Notes: a model not told the origin generated them from the letters alone. Shown: positions 20,921 to 28,593, counted from the stretch's first letter. The stretch is 64,000 bases of DNA from Mycobacterium rhizamassiliense (GCF_900157375.1 NZ_LT721901.1:3272315-3336314), one strand, 5' to 3'. Numbers and translations are program-made.

Positions 20921-21319
20921 ATGAAGTTCGTATCGACCCGTGTCATCACTGCCGACGTGAAACGGCTGGTCACCTTCTACGAGACGGTCACGGGTGTCAA
21001 CGCCGTATGGGGCAACGAACTTTTCGCGGAGATTCCCACGGCTGTCGGCACGCTGGCCATTGGCAGCGACAAAACGGTCGCGCTGTTTGGGGCCGGATCT
21101 GCCGAGCCCGGCGCAAATCGTTCGGCGATCATCGAATTCCTCGTGGACGATGTGGACGCCGAGTGGGGGCGACTCCGTGGGCAACTCTCGGAGGTGGTCA
21201 CCGAACCGACGACGATGCCATGGGGAAACCGTGCGCTGTTGTTCAGGGATCCCGACGGAAACCTCGTCAACCTATTCACCCCGGTCACCGACATGGCGCG
21301 TGCGAAGTTCGGGATATGA
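20921..21319 (+). CDS. VOC-superfamily (glyoxalase/bleomycin-resistance type) protein
   Basis: A 132-residue protein with two beta-alpha-beta-beta-beta halves: VSTRVITADVKRLVTFYETVTG opens the first and IIEFLVDDVDAEWGRLRG the second, closing with ALLFRDPDGNLVNLFTPV. Members are metal-dependent lyases, dioxygenases or drug-binding proteins; the specific role cannot be read. The ribosome site GAGGAG precedes the ATG. First gene of module 2, between ychF tail copies B and C. Confidence 0.82.
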   Translation: MKFVSTRVITADVKRLVTFYETVTGVNAVWGNELFAEIPTAVGTLAIGSDKTVALFGAGSAEPGANRSAIIEFLVDDVDAEWGRLRGQLSEVVTEPTTMPWGNRALLFRDPDGNLVNLFTPVTDMARAKFGI

Positions 21320-21332
21320 CCCTGTCGAACGA

Positions 21333-21833
21333 TTACAGCGAGTCGTCCGCGGTGAAGACGTCGATCGGGCGTCCGATCGACAACATCACCAGCGGGATCT
21401 GCCGGCTGGTCGACCGCTGATAGGTGATGTACGGCGGGTACAGGTGAGCCATATATTCCCAAACCTGGTGGCGCTCTTCGCCTTCGGGCTCGCGCCACGT
21501 CGCCTCGAACGCCTGGGTCGCGATCTGCACACCGATCGTCTCGCTCGCCAGAATGTTCGAGTACCACGCCGGATGCTTGTCGGCACCGCCCTTTGACCCG
21601 ACGATCACGATCTCGCCGCCGAAGTTGCCGTAGATCAACGGCCTGACGTAGACCTTCCCCGACTTGCGGCCCACGCACCTGATCAGGCAGTGCGTCGTCA
21701 TCTCACGGCCGCCGACCCCGCTGACGTCGAAGATGTGGCCCCGCGTGCCACCGGAAGTCAGGTAGCTGTCGAGGTGCTCACTGATCCAGTCGGCTCGCGC
21801 GGCCCGGATCGCTGCGGCATCGGTGTCGGCCAT
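21333..21833 (-). CDS. Deazaflavin (F420)-dependent nitroreductase/quinone reductase family protein
   Basis: A 166-residue split-barrel protein of the Ddn/FDOR-B group, abundant in mycobacteria. Features of the family seen here are CVGRKSGKVYVRPLIYG, GSKGGADKHPAWYSNI (the F420-phosphate region) and the C-terminal ARRxI-like close IPLVMLSIGRPI. Members use reduced F420 to reduce quinones, nitroimidazoles or aflatoxins. An AGGAG ribosome site lies 6 bp before the ATG. It is convergent with the VOC gene, 13 bp between the stops. Confidence 0.85.
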   Translation of the reverse strand: MADTDAAAIRAARADWISEHLDSYLTSGGTRGHIFDVSGVGGREMTTHCLIRCVGRKSGKVYVRPLIYGNFGGEIVIVGSKGGADKHPAWYSNILASETIGVQIATQAFEATWREPEGEERHQVWEYMAHLYPPYITYQRSTSRQIPLVMLSIGRPIDVFTADDSL

Positions 21834-21860
21834 AGATGACTCCTGAACTCAGAGATTTGG

Positions 21861-22250
21861 TTACGCCGACTCGACCGGCGGGGTCGGGGACGGCGACGGG
21901 GTGGCGCTGGGACCACCGGGGGCCCGACTCGGGACCGGGGGCATGGTGAGGGAGCCGTACTGGGGGCAGTAGGCCTGGATCGCGGCACCGGTGAAGTAGG
22001 CGGCGTTGAGCGGTGGCCAGTTGGTGGCGCTGGTGACCTTGGCGACCAGGTCCGCGTTGCTGGTCTTCGGGTTCTCGCCCAGGGTGGCGCAGACGACGGT
22101 CTTGGCGATCTGGATCGCCCGGTCGGGTGCGCCATAATCCATGCCGGACGTGCCGAGGTTGGTGATGAACGCGTCGTCGGTGGCGTCGGCATGGGCCGGC
22201 GCGGCCAGCCAGACGGAGAGGGCTATCAGCGCAATGGCTCTGGTCACCAT
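21861..22250 (-). CDS. Secreted DUF732 protein
   Basis: A 129-residue exported protein of unknown function. A signal peptide of about 21 residues (IALIALSVWLAAPAHADA, cleavage after AHA) is followed by the DUF732 domain (FITNLGTSGMDYGAPDRAIQ, with cysteines in VVCATLG and QAYCPQYG) and a Pro/Ser-rich tail. I start at the ATG preceded by AGGAGGGG; the longer frame would put the signal peptide inside the protein. It lies 27 bp upstream of the F420-type gene on the same strand. Confidence 0.82.
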   Translation of the reverse strand: MVTRAIALIALSVWLAAPAHADATDDAFITNLGTSGMDYGAPDRAIQIAKTVVCATLGENPKTSNADLVAKVTSATNWPPLNAAYFTGAAIQAYCPQYGSLTMPPVPSRAPGGPSATPSPSPTPPVESA

Positions 22251-22411
22251 GACGTCCCCTCCTGGGTAGGACCCGCCCCGGGAAGTCGTGACAAGGTTCC
22301 ACAGCATTTTTACAGCACGCCAAGGCGCGAGAACGTCGAGATCCGGCGGGCGGTGGCGGAAACCCGGCGCCGTCTAGGTGCTGTCGCCAACGCACCGGAC
22401 GAAGAGCCGGT

Positions 22412-22441
22412 GACGTAGGCGAATTCCGGTCCAACGTCTAG
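22412..22441 (+). repeat. ychF tail repeat, copy C (more diverged)
   Basis: 27 of 30 bases match copy B (20786-20815), including the GAATTCCGGT core and the terminal GTCTAG. It shares with B the two bases that differ from the present ychF end. It lies between the DUF732 gene and the next secreted protein gene. Confidence 0.7.
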
Positions 22442-22474
22442 CGGCGACGTCCCGGCGTCGACCATGCTTAGAGG

Positions 22475-22837
22475 ATGGCGACTGCGAAGCGAGCGAGACG
22501 GTCCGCGGGGCTGCTGGTGGGCGCCGGGTTGGCCCTGTGCGCTGCCGGGTCGGCCGGTGGCATCGCCCAGGCCGCCCCGGTCCCCGCGCCCACCAACCAC
22601 TGGTGCCCCGGCCAGCAATGGGACCCGGCCTGGGGCACCGACTATCACTGGAACTGGAATCAGTGCCACGACTGGCAGGGCCCCGCCCCGGCGGGCTGGG
22701 GGCCGTGGGGACCGCCGCCGCCCTGGGCCCCGCCGCAGCCGCCGCCACCGGCGTGGGCGCCGCAGGCTCACCTGATGTGGAACCCGACCTCGGGCGCTTG
22801 GGGCTTCTTCAACAACGGGGTATGGACCCCGATCTGA
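22475..22837 (+). CDS. Secreted Trp/Pro-rich small protein
   Basis: A 120-residue exported protein without a family I can name. The signal peptide is about 1-33 (LLVGAGLALCAAGSAGGIAQA). The mature part begins APVPAPTNHWCPGQQWDPAWG and is very rich in Trp, Pro and Gly, with two cysteines that could pair and a closing LMWNPTSGAWGFFNNGVWTPI. Such small Trp/Pro secreted proteins are common in mycobacteria. Confidence 0.72.
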   Translation: MATAKRARRSAGLLVGAGLALCAAGSAGGIAQAAPVPAPTNHWCPGQQWDPAWGTDYHWNWNQCHDWQGPAPAGWGPWGPPPPWAPPQPPPPAWAPQAHLMWNPTSGAWGFFNNGVWTPI

Positions 22838-22887
22838 CGCGAAACACCAACCCGCACAGCTACATTGGCCTCCAGCTGAGGCGCGGG

Positions 22888-23220
22888 TTACTTCGCGTCA
22901 GCGTCCATGTCCGGGCAGAACGACAACACGGCGCTGGCCGCGATCACGTTGGCCTGCGCGCCCGTGTAGCCGAAGTTCTGGATCCGGCTGATGGCTTCCT
23001 GCTGCGGCACCAGGTTGTTGCGCAGCTCGTGGCAGAGAGTCGTGCCGATCTGGACCATGTGCGTCGGGTCGCCGTAACTGATCCCATGCTGGTTGAGGCT
23101 GGTCAGATAGGCCGACTTGCTGTCCGGGGCGGCGCCCGCGACAGCGGGTGCCGAACACAGCAGTACGGATAGGGCCGTCAGTGACGTCAGTGCTGGTTTC
23201 CTCAGTGCGCGAGTGGTCAT
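22888..23220 (-). CDS. Secreted DUF732 protein, second copy
   Basis: A 110-residue exported protein, paralogue of the one at 21861-22250. Signal peptide about 1-30 (SLTALSVLLCSAPAVAGA). The domain has the same GISYGDPTHMVQIGTTLC pattern and a second cysteine in AVLSFCPDM, giving the conserved Cys pair. I start at MTTRALRKPA; the open frame further upstream lacks family features. Function unknown. Confidence 0.82.
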   Translation of the reverse strand: MTTRALRKPALTSLTALSVLLCSAPAVAGAAPDSKSAYLTSLNQHGISYGDPTHMVQIGTTLCHELRNNLVPQQEAISRIQNFGYTGAQANVIAASAVLSFCPDMDADAK

Positions 23221-23330
23221 GCGCGTAGTGCTGCCCCCGGCGGGGAAGCGGGAGACAACGCAAACTTGAACTCGCAGTGAACTGCCCGGCACAATTTTGC
23301 GGTCGCGAACTACGACGGATGGGGGCATGT

Positions 23331-23759
23331 GTGGCGAGCGCACCGAAACCTTTCGAGGTGCATGAGTCGGGTGCGTTCCTGCACGGCACCAAGGCCGACC
23401 TTTCGTCGGGCGACTTTCTGGTCCCCGGGCGGCGCTCGAACTACGGCGGCGGGCGCCGCGCCAACCACGTATATATGACGCAGACATTGGACGCCGCGGT
23501 GTGGGGAGCCGAGCTGGCCCTGGGCGACGGCCCGGGCCGCATCTACATCATGGAACCGCAGGGCGCGGTGGAGGACGACCCGAACGTGACCGACAAGAAG
23601 TTTCCTGGCAACCCGACCCGCTCCTACCGGACCCGGGAGCCCGTGCAGATCGTCGGCGAGCTCACCGACTGGGTCGGGCATTCACCCGAACAGCTGCAAG
23701 CCATGCGCGACGGCCTGGCCGACCTCGAGCGCCGGGGACTGGCCGTCATCTACGACTAG
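23331..23759 (+). CDS. arr: Rifamycin ADP-ribosyltransferase
   Basis: Inactivates rifamycins by transferring ADP-ribose from NAD to the ansa-chain hydroxyl. The 142-residue protein matches Arr almost throughout: HGTKADL (H18), NHVYMTQTLDAAVWGAEL (Y48), EDDPNVTDKKFPGNPTRSYR (D83), and VGELTDW near the end. These three sites correspond, shifted by one, to the catalytic H19, Y49 and D84 of the M. smegmatis enzyme. The GTG start giving VASAPKPFEVHESG aligns with known Arr starts and has a GGGG ribosome site 6 bp upstream; longer frames (ATG at 23319, 23277) are less likely. It predicts intrinsic reduced rifampicin susceptibility, which is inference. Confidence 0.93.
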   Translation: MASAPKPFEVHESGAFLHGTKADLSSGDFLVPGRRSNYGGGRRANHVYMTQTLDAAVWGAELALGDGPGRIYIMEPQGAVEDDPNVTDKKFPGNPTRSYRTREPVQIVGELTDWVGHSPEQLQAMRDGLADLERRGLAVIYD

Positions 23760-23765
23760 GTGGAG

Positions 23766-24134
23766 CTAGTTGAAGGTGACGTTGCCGAACGAGTCGACCG
23801 CCACGTAGGCGCGTCGTTCGGGGGACGTGGCGGCCACAATCAGCCAGATGATGCCGAACAGCCCGCAGGTGACGACGGTCAGCAGCGCGAACACGACATG
23901 CGCAGGCACCGACACGCCACCGCCGAGGAACAGGACGGCCTGGGTGGGCGAGCTGGACTCGATGCGGGCCCACGGGTAGTGGCTGGAGATCGCCTCTTCG
24001 AGTATTTCGGTGCGCTGTTCGACCGACAGCGTGGCCGCGTAGTGCTCGGTCCATTCGGATCCGTCGAAGAAGCGTTGTGCGCGCGCGCCCGACGGGTCGC
24101 GGTACCAGCCGGCCGGAGGCAGTGCCGCGGTCAT
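23766..24134 (-). CDS. DUF2510 small membrane protein
   Basis: A 122-residue protein. It opens with the DUF2510 signature (PPAGWYRDPSGARAQRFFDGSEWTEH, about residues 6-31) and has a helical middle and one or two membrane segments at about 66-102 (LFLGGGVSVPAHVVFALLTVVTCGLFGIIWLIVAA). The short DUF2510 motif is found in many actinobacterial membrane proteins and its role is unknown. It is convergent with arr, with 6 bp between the genes. Confidence 0.82.
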   Translation of the reverse strand: MTAALPPAGWYRDPSGARAQRFFDGSEWTEHYAATLSVEQRTEILEEAISSHYPWARIESSSPTQAVLFLGGGVSVPAHVVFALLTVVTCGLFGIIWLIVAATSPERRAYVAVDSFGNVTFN

Positions 24135-24381
24135 CGAACCCCCTCAGTGCGCGCGCATATGTCGACAGGACCATATTGGAACATCGCGGTGGGGCGGGCG
24201 ACGCATGCCGGGCCGGGGGAGCACACAAACTCACCGTACGTAACGGCCGCCGTCTGCGGTTCAGGTTGGGCGCGTATTTTTGGCGGCTCGTGGCCATGTC
24301 GGACACGCCAGCGGCCCGCTTAGGGCCGGCGCCGGCTATTGGTGACGATAAAGATGCATTTATGTAATAAGTTTGCTGTAA

Positions 24382-25053
24382 ATGCGGCGCACGCCATTCT
24401 TTAATTTACGCGTGATACGCGCCACAAATTTTGGCTTGCTAAGTATCTTGTTGCTAGCGTCCCTGGCCATGATTGTTCTTGCTGCGTTGGTGTCTCTGGT
24501 CAACCAGGTCTCGGGGACGCCGTATATTGTGGGTGGAGATTCTCCGGCCGGGACTGACTGCTCGGGACTGGCTTCATGGGTTGCGAATGCCGCAACTGAT
24601 CGACCGGTCTTCGGCAGCCGATTTAACACGGGCAATGAGGAAGCTGCGCTTTTGGCACGGGGCTTCCAATACGGAACCGCTCCCAATGCCTTGGTCATCG
24701 GATGGAACGGCGGTCACACGGCAGTGACCCTGCCGGACGGCACGCCGGTGTCCAGCGGCGAGCACGGCGGCGTGCACATCGGTGGTGCGGGCGCCTACCA
24801 GGCCGGATTCACCCACCACATGTTCCTGCCGATGCCCCCGGAGGGCGACGGGCTGTTGCCTCCGCCATTCGCACCGCCTCCGCCGCCGCCGGACGCGCCG
24901 CTGGACACCGGCGTGCCGTCCGGCAGGGTCACTGCACCCGCCGTTCTGGTGGGCGTTGCGGCACCCGCGCCGCCGCCCCCGCCGGCACCGGAACTGCCGC
25001 CTCCGCCGGCTCCGCAATTGCCCCCGCCGGGTGACCCTGGAATTCCGAATTGA
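24382..25053 (+). CDS. NlpC/P60-like cysteine peptidase with proline-rich tail, carrying an internal inverted repeat
   Basis: A 223-residue protein, probably exported. The membrane or signal segment is at about 17-40. The papain-like core has C60 in AGTDCSGLASW and H112 in WNGGHTAVTLPDG, followed by HIGGAGAYQAGFTHHM, then a Pro/Ala-rich tail from about 153. Such enzymes cut peptide bonds in cell-wall material. The 5' part is AT-rich: 24361-24480 is about 43% GC by count, far below its neighbours, a sign of foreign origin. A 40-bp perfect inverted repeat (24721-24760 and 24896-24935) lies within the frame, and inverting the segment would replace the last 97 residues with a 33-residue tail. No clear ribosome site precedes the ATG. 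Confidence 0.75.
   Translation: MRRTPFFNLRVIRATNFGLLSILLLASLAMIVLAALVSLVNQVSGTPYIVGGDSPAGTDCSGLASWVANAATDRPVFGSRFNTGNEEAALLARGFQYGTAPNALVIGWNGGHTAVTLPDGTPVSSGEHGGVHIGGAGAYQAGFTHHMFLPMPPEGDGLLPPPFAPPPPPPDAPLDTGVPSGRVTAPAVLVGVAAPAPPPPPAPELPPPPAPQLPPPGDPGIPN
24721..24760 (+). repeat. Inverted repeat, left arm
   Basis: Forty bases exactly complementary to 24896-24935; the match extends inward 12 more bases with 3 mismatches (24761-24772 against 24884-24895). It codes AVTLPDGTPVSSG, part of the active-site domain. The spacer between the perfect arms is 135 bp, a multiple of three. Confidence 0.92.
24896..24935 (-). repeat. Inverted repeat, right arm
   Basis: Exact reverse complement of 24721-24760. 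In the gene frame it codes APLDTGVPSGRVT inside the Pro-rich tail, which is simply the left arm read backwards. It therefore looks like an inverted duplication rather than convergent evolution. Confidence 0.92.
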
Positions 25054-25376
25054 TAAAGAATCGAATTGCACAGGTCGTGGTTAATGCCGCGGATCGCTTC
25101 GCAACATTCGTCACTCTGATCGCATTACGCGCCTGGGAAAAGTGAAGTAATCGCGGCCGGGCCGCGCCTGTGGGCTGCGTCACTTTCCCTAAAGGGCATC
25201 GCTGTCCGAATACCGAATAATCCGGGCGGCCATTCACTCGTGTTTTCGGTCGTGTGTTTGCTGGATCCCTCAAAAGTGATGCTCGGGACTGACCGCGCGA
25301 TATCCTGGCGGCGCTCGCCGGCAACGCTGACCGACGGCGAGCGCGCCGGTAGCCGTGACCAGAGACGAGGCCCGCA
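25054..25376. other. Intergenic region with a leader hairpin
   Basis: The first part (25054-25140) is less GC-rich than the genome and has no gene I can support. A perfect 10-bp stem with a 14-base loop (25311-25320 with 25335-25344) lies 32 bp before the monooxygenase ATG and would form a stable leader structure. A 244-codon antisense frame crosses the region but looks like a shadow of the gene at 25377. Confidence 0.5.
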
Positions 25377-25700
25377 ATGATCTTCATCGTCGTGAAATTC
25401 GAAACGAAACCCGAGTGGACCGACCGCTGGCCGGACTGGGTCGCGTCGTACACCGCCGCCACCCGCGCCGAGGAGGGCAACCTGTGGTTCGAGTGGTCGC
25501 GCAGCCTGGATAACCCGGCCGAGTACGTCCTGCTCGAGGCGTTCCGCGACGGCGACGCCGGAAGCGTCCACGTCAATAGCGAGCACGTCAAGCGGTTCTT
25601 CCAAGAAGCCCCGCAGGCGCTGACCTCCACGCCCAAGATCATCAGCCAGACGCTCGACGCCACCGGGTGGTCGGAGATGGGCGAAATCACGGTCGGCTAA
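25377..25700 (+). CDS. Antibiotic biosynthesis monooxygenase (ABM) domain protein (Rv1117-like)
   Basis: A 107-residue ferredoxin-like dimeric protein: MIFIVVKFETKPEW opens the first strand, then TRAEEGNLWFEWSRSLDNPAEYVLLEAFRD and the HVNSEHVKRFF helix typical of ABM proteins. Family members oxidise quinols or degrade haem; the substrate here is unknown. The gene has the same length as Rv1117, to which it corresponds by position. It converges with the amidase gene with a 4-bp overlap of stops. Confidence 0.85.
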   Translation: MIFIVVKFETKPEWTDRWPDWVASYTAATRAEEGNLWFEWSRSLDNPAEYVLLEAFRDGDAGSVHVNSEHVKRFFQEAPQALTSTPKIISQTLDATGWSEMGEITVG

Positions 25701-26377
25701 CCGACCGCGACCTCGATCTCGTCGCCCAGCCGATAGCCCGGCGCCAACGGCAGCGTGTCGCCGCTCCAAAACGAACCGGGATCGAAATAGTTCGAATCCT
25801 TGTCCGTGACAAGCAGACCCATCTGCTCGTAGGTGATCGCCACCGTCTCCGCGCAATACGCCGTCGCCAGGCTCATCTTGCGCTGCTCGCGGCGCTGCTG
25901 CGTCTGCTCACGAACCTTCCTGTCCACCAAAGGGATTCCGCGGACCCAGTCGTTGATGGTGGGCAGCCGACCGCGGAACCACCGGCCCGTCAGCCGCATG
26001 GTCGTTGGGAAGGCGGTGCCATCCATGCGCGCGATCACTCGCAGCAGTTCGTTCTCCTGCTCGGCGGTGGCGTACGGCGTCAGCTGGCGCAGCCAGCACC
26101 GTTGCTGATAGCGCTGGGTCCACTGCGAAACCGCCTGCCGCAGGTCGTTGAGCTGCACGCCCCGGTGGTTGGAGCCCGTCCACATGTCAGTGAGCTTGTC
26201 GCCCAGCTCGGCATGCCAGATCAGCGGCGGCAGGTCGTCGATGGCCACGGTCATGCCGACGTGATTCACCGGGGCGTTCGTCAGCGTCCGGATCGCCCGG
26301 TCGGGTCCCGACCCGCCGCGAAACAGCCAGAGATCGCCGGTGCGTGTCTCGCTCAGTGCCTGGTCAAGGGTCAGCAT
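25697..26377 (-). CDS. Permuted papain-fold (YiiX/DUF830-like) putative amidase (Rv1118c-like)
   Basis: A 226-residue protein. The pattern fits permuted NlpC/P60 enzymes: GDLWLFRGG near the start, the histidine H39 in NAPVNHVGMTV, and the nucleophile cysteine late, C175 in ATAYCAETVAITYEQMGLL. Other members act on peptides or lipids. There is no signal peptide, so a cytoplasmic role is likely. It lies 9 bp after the CMD gene on the same strand, probably in one unit with CMD and SDR. Confidence 0.7.
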   Translation of the reverse strand: MLTLDQALSETRTGDLWLFRGGSGPDRAIRTLTNAPVNHVGMTVAIDDLPPLIWHAELGDKLTDMWTGSNHRGVQLNDLRQAVSQWTQRYQQRCWLRQLTPYATAEQENELLRVIARMDGTAFPTTMRLTGRWFRGRLPTINDWVRGIPLVDRKVREQTQQRREQRKMSLATAYCAETVAITYEQMGLLVTDKDSNYFDPGSFWSGDTLPLAPGYRLGDEIEVAVG

Positions 26378-26386
26378 GTCCAGAGC

Positions 26387-26758
26387 CTAGGAACGCGACA
26401 GCACTTCGCGCGCGACATTGCGGGCGTTGGTGGCCGCGGGGTAACCGGCGTAGCCGGTCATGTGGTAGATCACCTCTTCGATTTCCTCGACAGTCAGGCC
26501 GTTGCGCATCGCGATCTGGAAGTGGAACTTCAGCTCGTCGGTTGCCCGCAGCGCGATCAGCGCGCCCAGCGTGACCAGGCTCCGCGAGCGCCGGTCCAGC
26601 CCGGGCCGCGCCCACAGCGCGCCGAAGACGTGATCGATGCCCAGGTCCATGAGTTCGCCGGCGATGCCGTTGTCGCGCACGCCGGTGGCGTCGTCGGGAA
26701 TCAGGCCGGGCAGCATTTCCCGGAACGTTTCCAGGCCCTTGGCGCGCGAATCAGTCAT
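26387..26758 (-). CDS. Carboxymuconolactone decarboxylase-family protein
   Basis: A 123-residue helical protein of the CMD/AhpD-like superfamily (TDSRAKGLETFREMLPG, then LDRRSRSLVTLGALIAL and EEIEEVIYHMTGYAGYPAATNA). The AhpD-type CxxC pair is absent, so it is of the decarboxylase rather than the peroxidase type. I start at the second ATG, which has AAAGGTG upstream. The first (26776) would give an ATGA overlap with the SDR stop and is the alternative. Confidence 0.82.
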   Translation of the reverse strand: MTDSRAKGLETFREMLPGLIPDDATGVRDNGIAGELMDLGIDHVFGALWARPGLDRRSRSLVTLGALIALRATDELKFHFQIAMRNGLTVEEIEEVIYHMTGYAGYPAATNARNVAREVLSRS

Positions 26759-26772
26759 CGGAGGTTCACCTT

Positions 26773-27573
26773 TCATCGGGGTTCTCGGGAGATCTGGTAG
26801 TCGATATAGGCGTCCCAGTCGTCGAGGCGCCGGCGTAGCTCGTCGACGACCTGCGGATGCGTGGGCACGAAGAATCGGTTGGCAAGGATCGCGTCGGCGA
26901 CCAGCTCCCCGACAGGTGCGGGATCGAGCAGCTCGAACTGTTCACCCGGGATGCGCAGGGGCGCCCCGCCGCCGAACGTCGGCACCGCGGCGGCGATGTT
27001 GGTCAACACCGGCCCCGGGCACAGCAGCGACACTCCAATGCCCTTGGGCCGCAGGTAGATCGCGAGGCCCTCGCTGATCTGAACGATGGCGGCCTTAGTG
27101 GCCGCGTACGGCATGCGGTCATACGAGTAGGTGAAAAGCCCGGCGAACGACGCGGTGTTGACCAGATGCCCGCTGCCCTGCTCGAGCAGCAGTGTAAGAA
27201 AGGCGTCGTTGCTGCGGACCACGGACATCAGGTTGATGTCGAGGATACGCTGCCACTCGGTTACCGGAATGTCTTGGGGCAGGCCATTTGTCAGCACACC
27301 GACGTTGTTGACGACGACGTCGACGCGGCCGAACTCGTGCAGCGCCGCGCCGCGAACCCCTTGGAACGCCTCGGGATCCGCAACGTCCGCGCGGTGCGCC
27401 AGGACGGCGGCGCCCCGATCGGCCAGCTCGCGGGCCAGGACGTCGATGCCGTCGGCGTCACGGTCGACGGCCACGACCCGGGCGCCCCGACCGGCCAGCG
27501 CGTGCGCGATGGAGCGGCCGATGCCGCTGGCCGCCCCGGTGATGACGCACACCTTGTCGCGCAACGTGTCCAT
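26773..27573 (-). CDS. Short-chain dehydrogenase/reductase
   Basis: A 266-residue classical SDR. TGAASGIG (about 13-20) binds the nucleotide, NNVG follows strand 4, and the active site is S in NTASFAG with YAATK. The acidic D at the end of strand 2 (VAVDRD) favours NAD. Substrate unknown. It heads a probable operon with the CMD and amidase genes and is divergent from the small membrane protein gene, 25 bp between starts. Confidence 0.87.
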   Translation of the reverse strand: MDTLRDKVCVITGAASGIGRSIAHALAGRGARVVAVDRDADGIDVLARELADRGAAVLAHRADVADPEAFQGVRGAALHEFGRVDVVVNNVGVLTNGLPQDIPVTEWQRILDINLMSVVRSNDAFLTLLLEQGSGHLVNTASFAGLFTYSYDRMPYAATKAAIVQISEGLAIYLRPKGIGVSLLCPGPVLTNIAAAVPTFGGGAPLRIPGEQFELLDPAPVGELVADAILANRFFVPTHPQVVDELRRRLDDWDAYIDYQISREPR

Positions 27574-27586
27574 TGGGCCCCAAGGC

Positions 27587-27592
27587 TAGCCT
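27587..27592 (+). promoter_or_regulatory. -10 hexamer of a leaderless promoter
   Basis: TAGCCT is followed by 6 bp and the ATG at 27599. It argues for this ATG rather than the GTG at 27593. Confidence 0.45.
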
Positions 27593-27598
27593 GTGTGG

Positions 27599-27778
27599 AT
27601 GCGCAGCATATGGAAGTGGGTTGGGCTGGCCGGGGCCGCGGGCGTCGTCGCCGGCGGCGCGCTGGTGGTGCGTGATCAGCGCAAGCGGCAGGCCTATACG
27701 CCCGACGAGGTCCGGGCCCGGCTGCATCAGCGCTTGGCCGAATCCAACGGACACGGCGCTCAGTCGGACTCGCCCTGA
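27599..27778 (+). CDS. Small single-pass membrane protein
   Basis: A 59-residue protein with one N-terminal membrane helix (about 4-24, [20 protein letters not shown]) and a basic cytoplasmic tail ([27 protein letters not shown]). Function unknown; small proteins of this layout occur next to the cyclase gene in related mycobacteria. Its 3' end overlaps the cyclase 3' end by 19 bp. Confidence 0.6.
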   Translation: MRSIWKWVGLAGAAGVVAGGALVVRDQRKRQAYTPDEVRARLHQRLAESNGHGAQSDSP

Positions 27779-28593
27779 GGGCCGGTGTAGACCGCGTACA
27801 GGCGATGGCTACCCGAGAACCCTTTCAACTCGACGTCGTGGCCGTCGTCGAAACCGATGTCGTCACTGTCGCGTAGCGCATCCCGGACCGGCTCGCTCAC
27901 CAGGACCTGGCCGCCGACGGCCTCGGCCGCCACCCGCGCCGCCATGGCGACGTTGCGCCCGAACAGGTCGTCGCCCCGGCGTACCGAACGGCCCATATGG
28001 ATGCCGATCCGGACGCGAATCTCCTCGTGCCGCTTGCGTTTTGCGTCCTTGTGCAGCGCGTGCTGCATGTCGATGGCGCACCGCACGGCCTGCTCGGCGC
28101 GGGCGAAGGCGATCATGAACCCGTCGCCCTGGCTCTTCACCACGTGACCCGAATGGCGTTGCACCAGGCTTGACACCAGCTTGTCGTGCGAGCTGATCAG
28201 CCTGACCCAGGCGCGGTCACCGATGCGCTCGTTGAGCGCCGTGGACTCCTCGATGTCGGAGAACAGGATCACCACCCGGCCGTCCGGCGTCACCCGCGCC
28301 AGGTCGGGCCGCTCGACCTCGGCCCAGTCGGCGAGCTCCTCGATGTTGCTGCGCACCGCGGCGCCAAAGCCCTGTTTGCGCATGACGTTTGCGGTGTTCC
28401 ACACCGTCTTGACGGCTTCACGGCCACCGGATATCAGCCAATTGCGGGTGTCGGCACGCTGCCTTAACTCCTCGGCCTCCTCGCGGCTACGGACGAGCAA
28501 CTTCCACAGCACGCCGAGCGCTGCCGCCTCGACCACGACAATCCCGGCCAGCACGTAGACGGCGATATGCAGCACATCACCCACATCTCGCAT
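27760..28593 (-). CDS. Membrane-anchored adenylate/guanylate cyclase (intact counterpart of Rv1120c)
   Basis: A 277-residue class III cyclase. One membrane helix (about 8-32) is followed by a short linker and the catalytic domain at about 100-270. Metal ligands lie in [10 protein letters not shown] and [11 protein letters not shown]; the latter also has the purine-selecting Lys, and [15 protein letters not shown] carries the Asp, Asn and Arg of the active site. In M. tuberculosis the gene in this position, Rv1120c, is as I recall a truncated cyclase; here all catalytic positions are present. Confidence 0.88.
   Translation of the reverse strand: MRDVGDVLHIAVYVLAGIVVVEAAALGVLWKLLVRSREEAEELRQRADTRNWLISGGREAVKTVWNTANVMRKQGFGAAVRSNIEELADWAEVERPDLARVTPDGRVVILFSDIEESTALNERIGDRAWVRLISSHDKLVSSLVQRHSGHVVKSQGDGFMIAFARAEQAVRCAIDMQHALHKDAKRKRHEEIRVRIGIHMGRSVRRGDDLFGRNVAMAARVAAEAVGGQVLVSEPVRDALRDSDDIGFDDGHDVELKGFSGSHRLYAVYTGPQGESD

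Noticed and set aside
25125..25856. 243-codon minus-strand frame across the intergenic gap and the ABM gene
   Set aside because: No family, no ribosome site, and it overlaps two genes with clear families.
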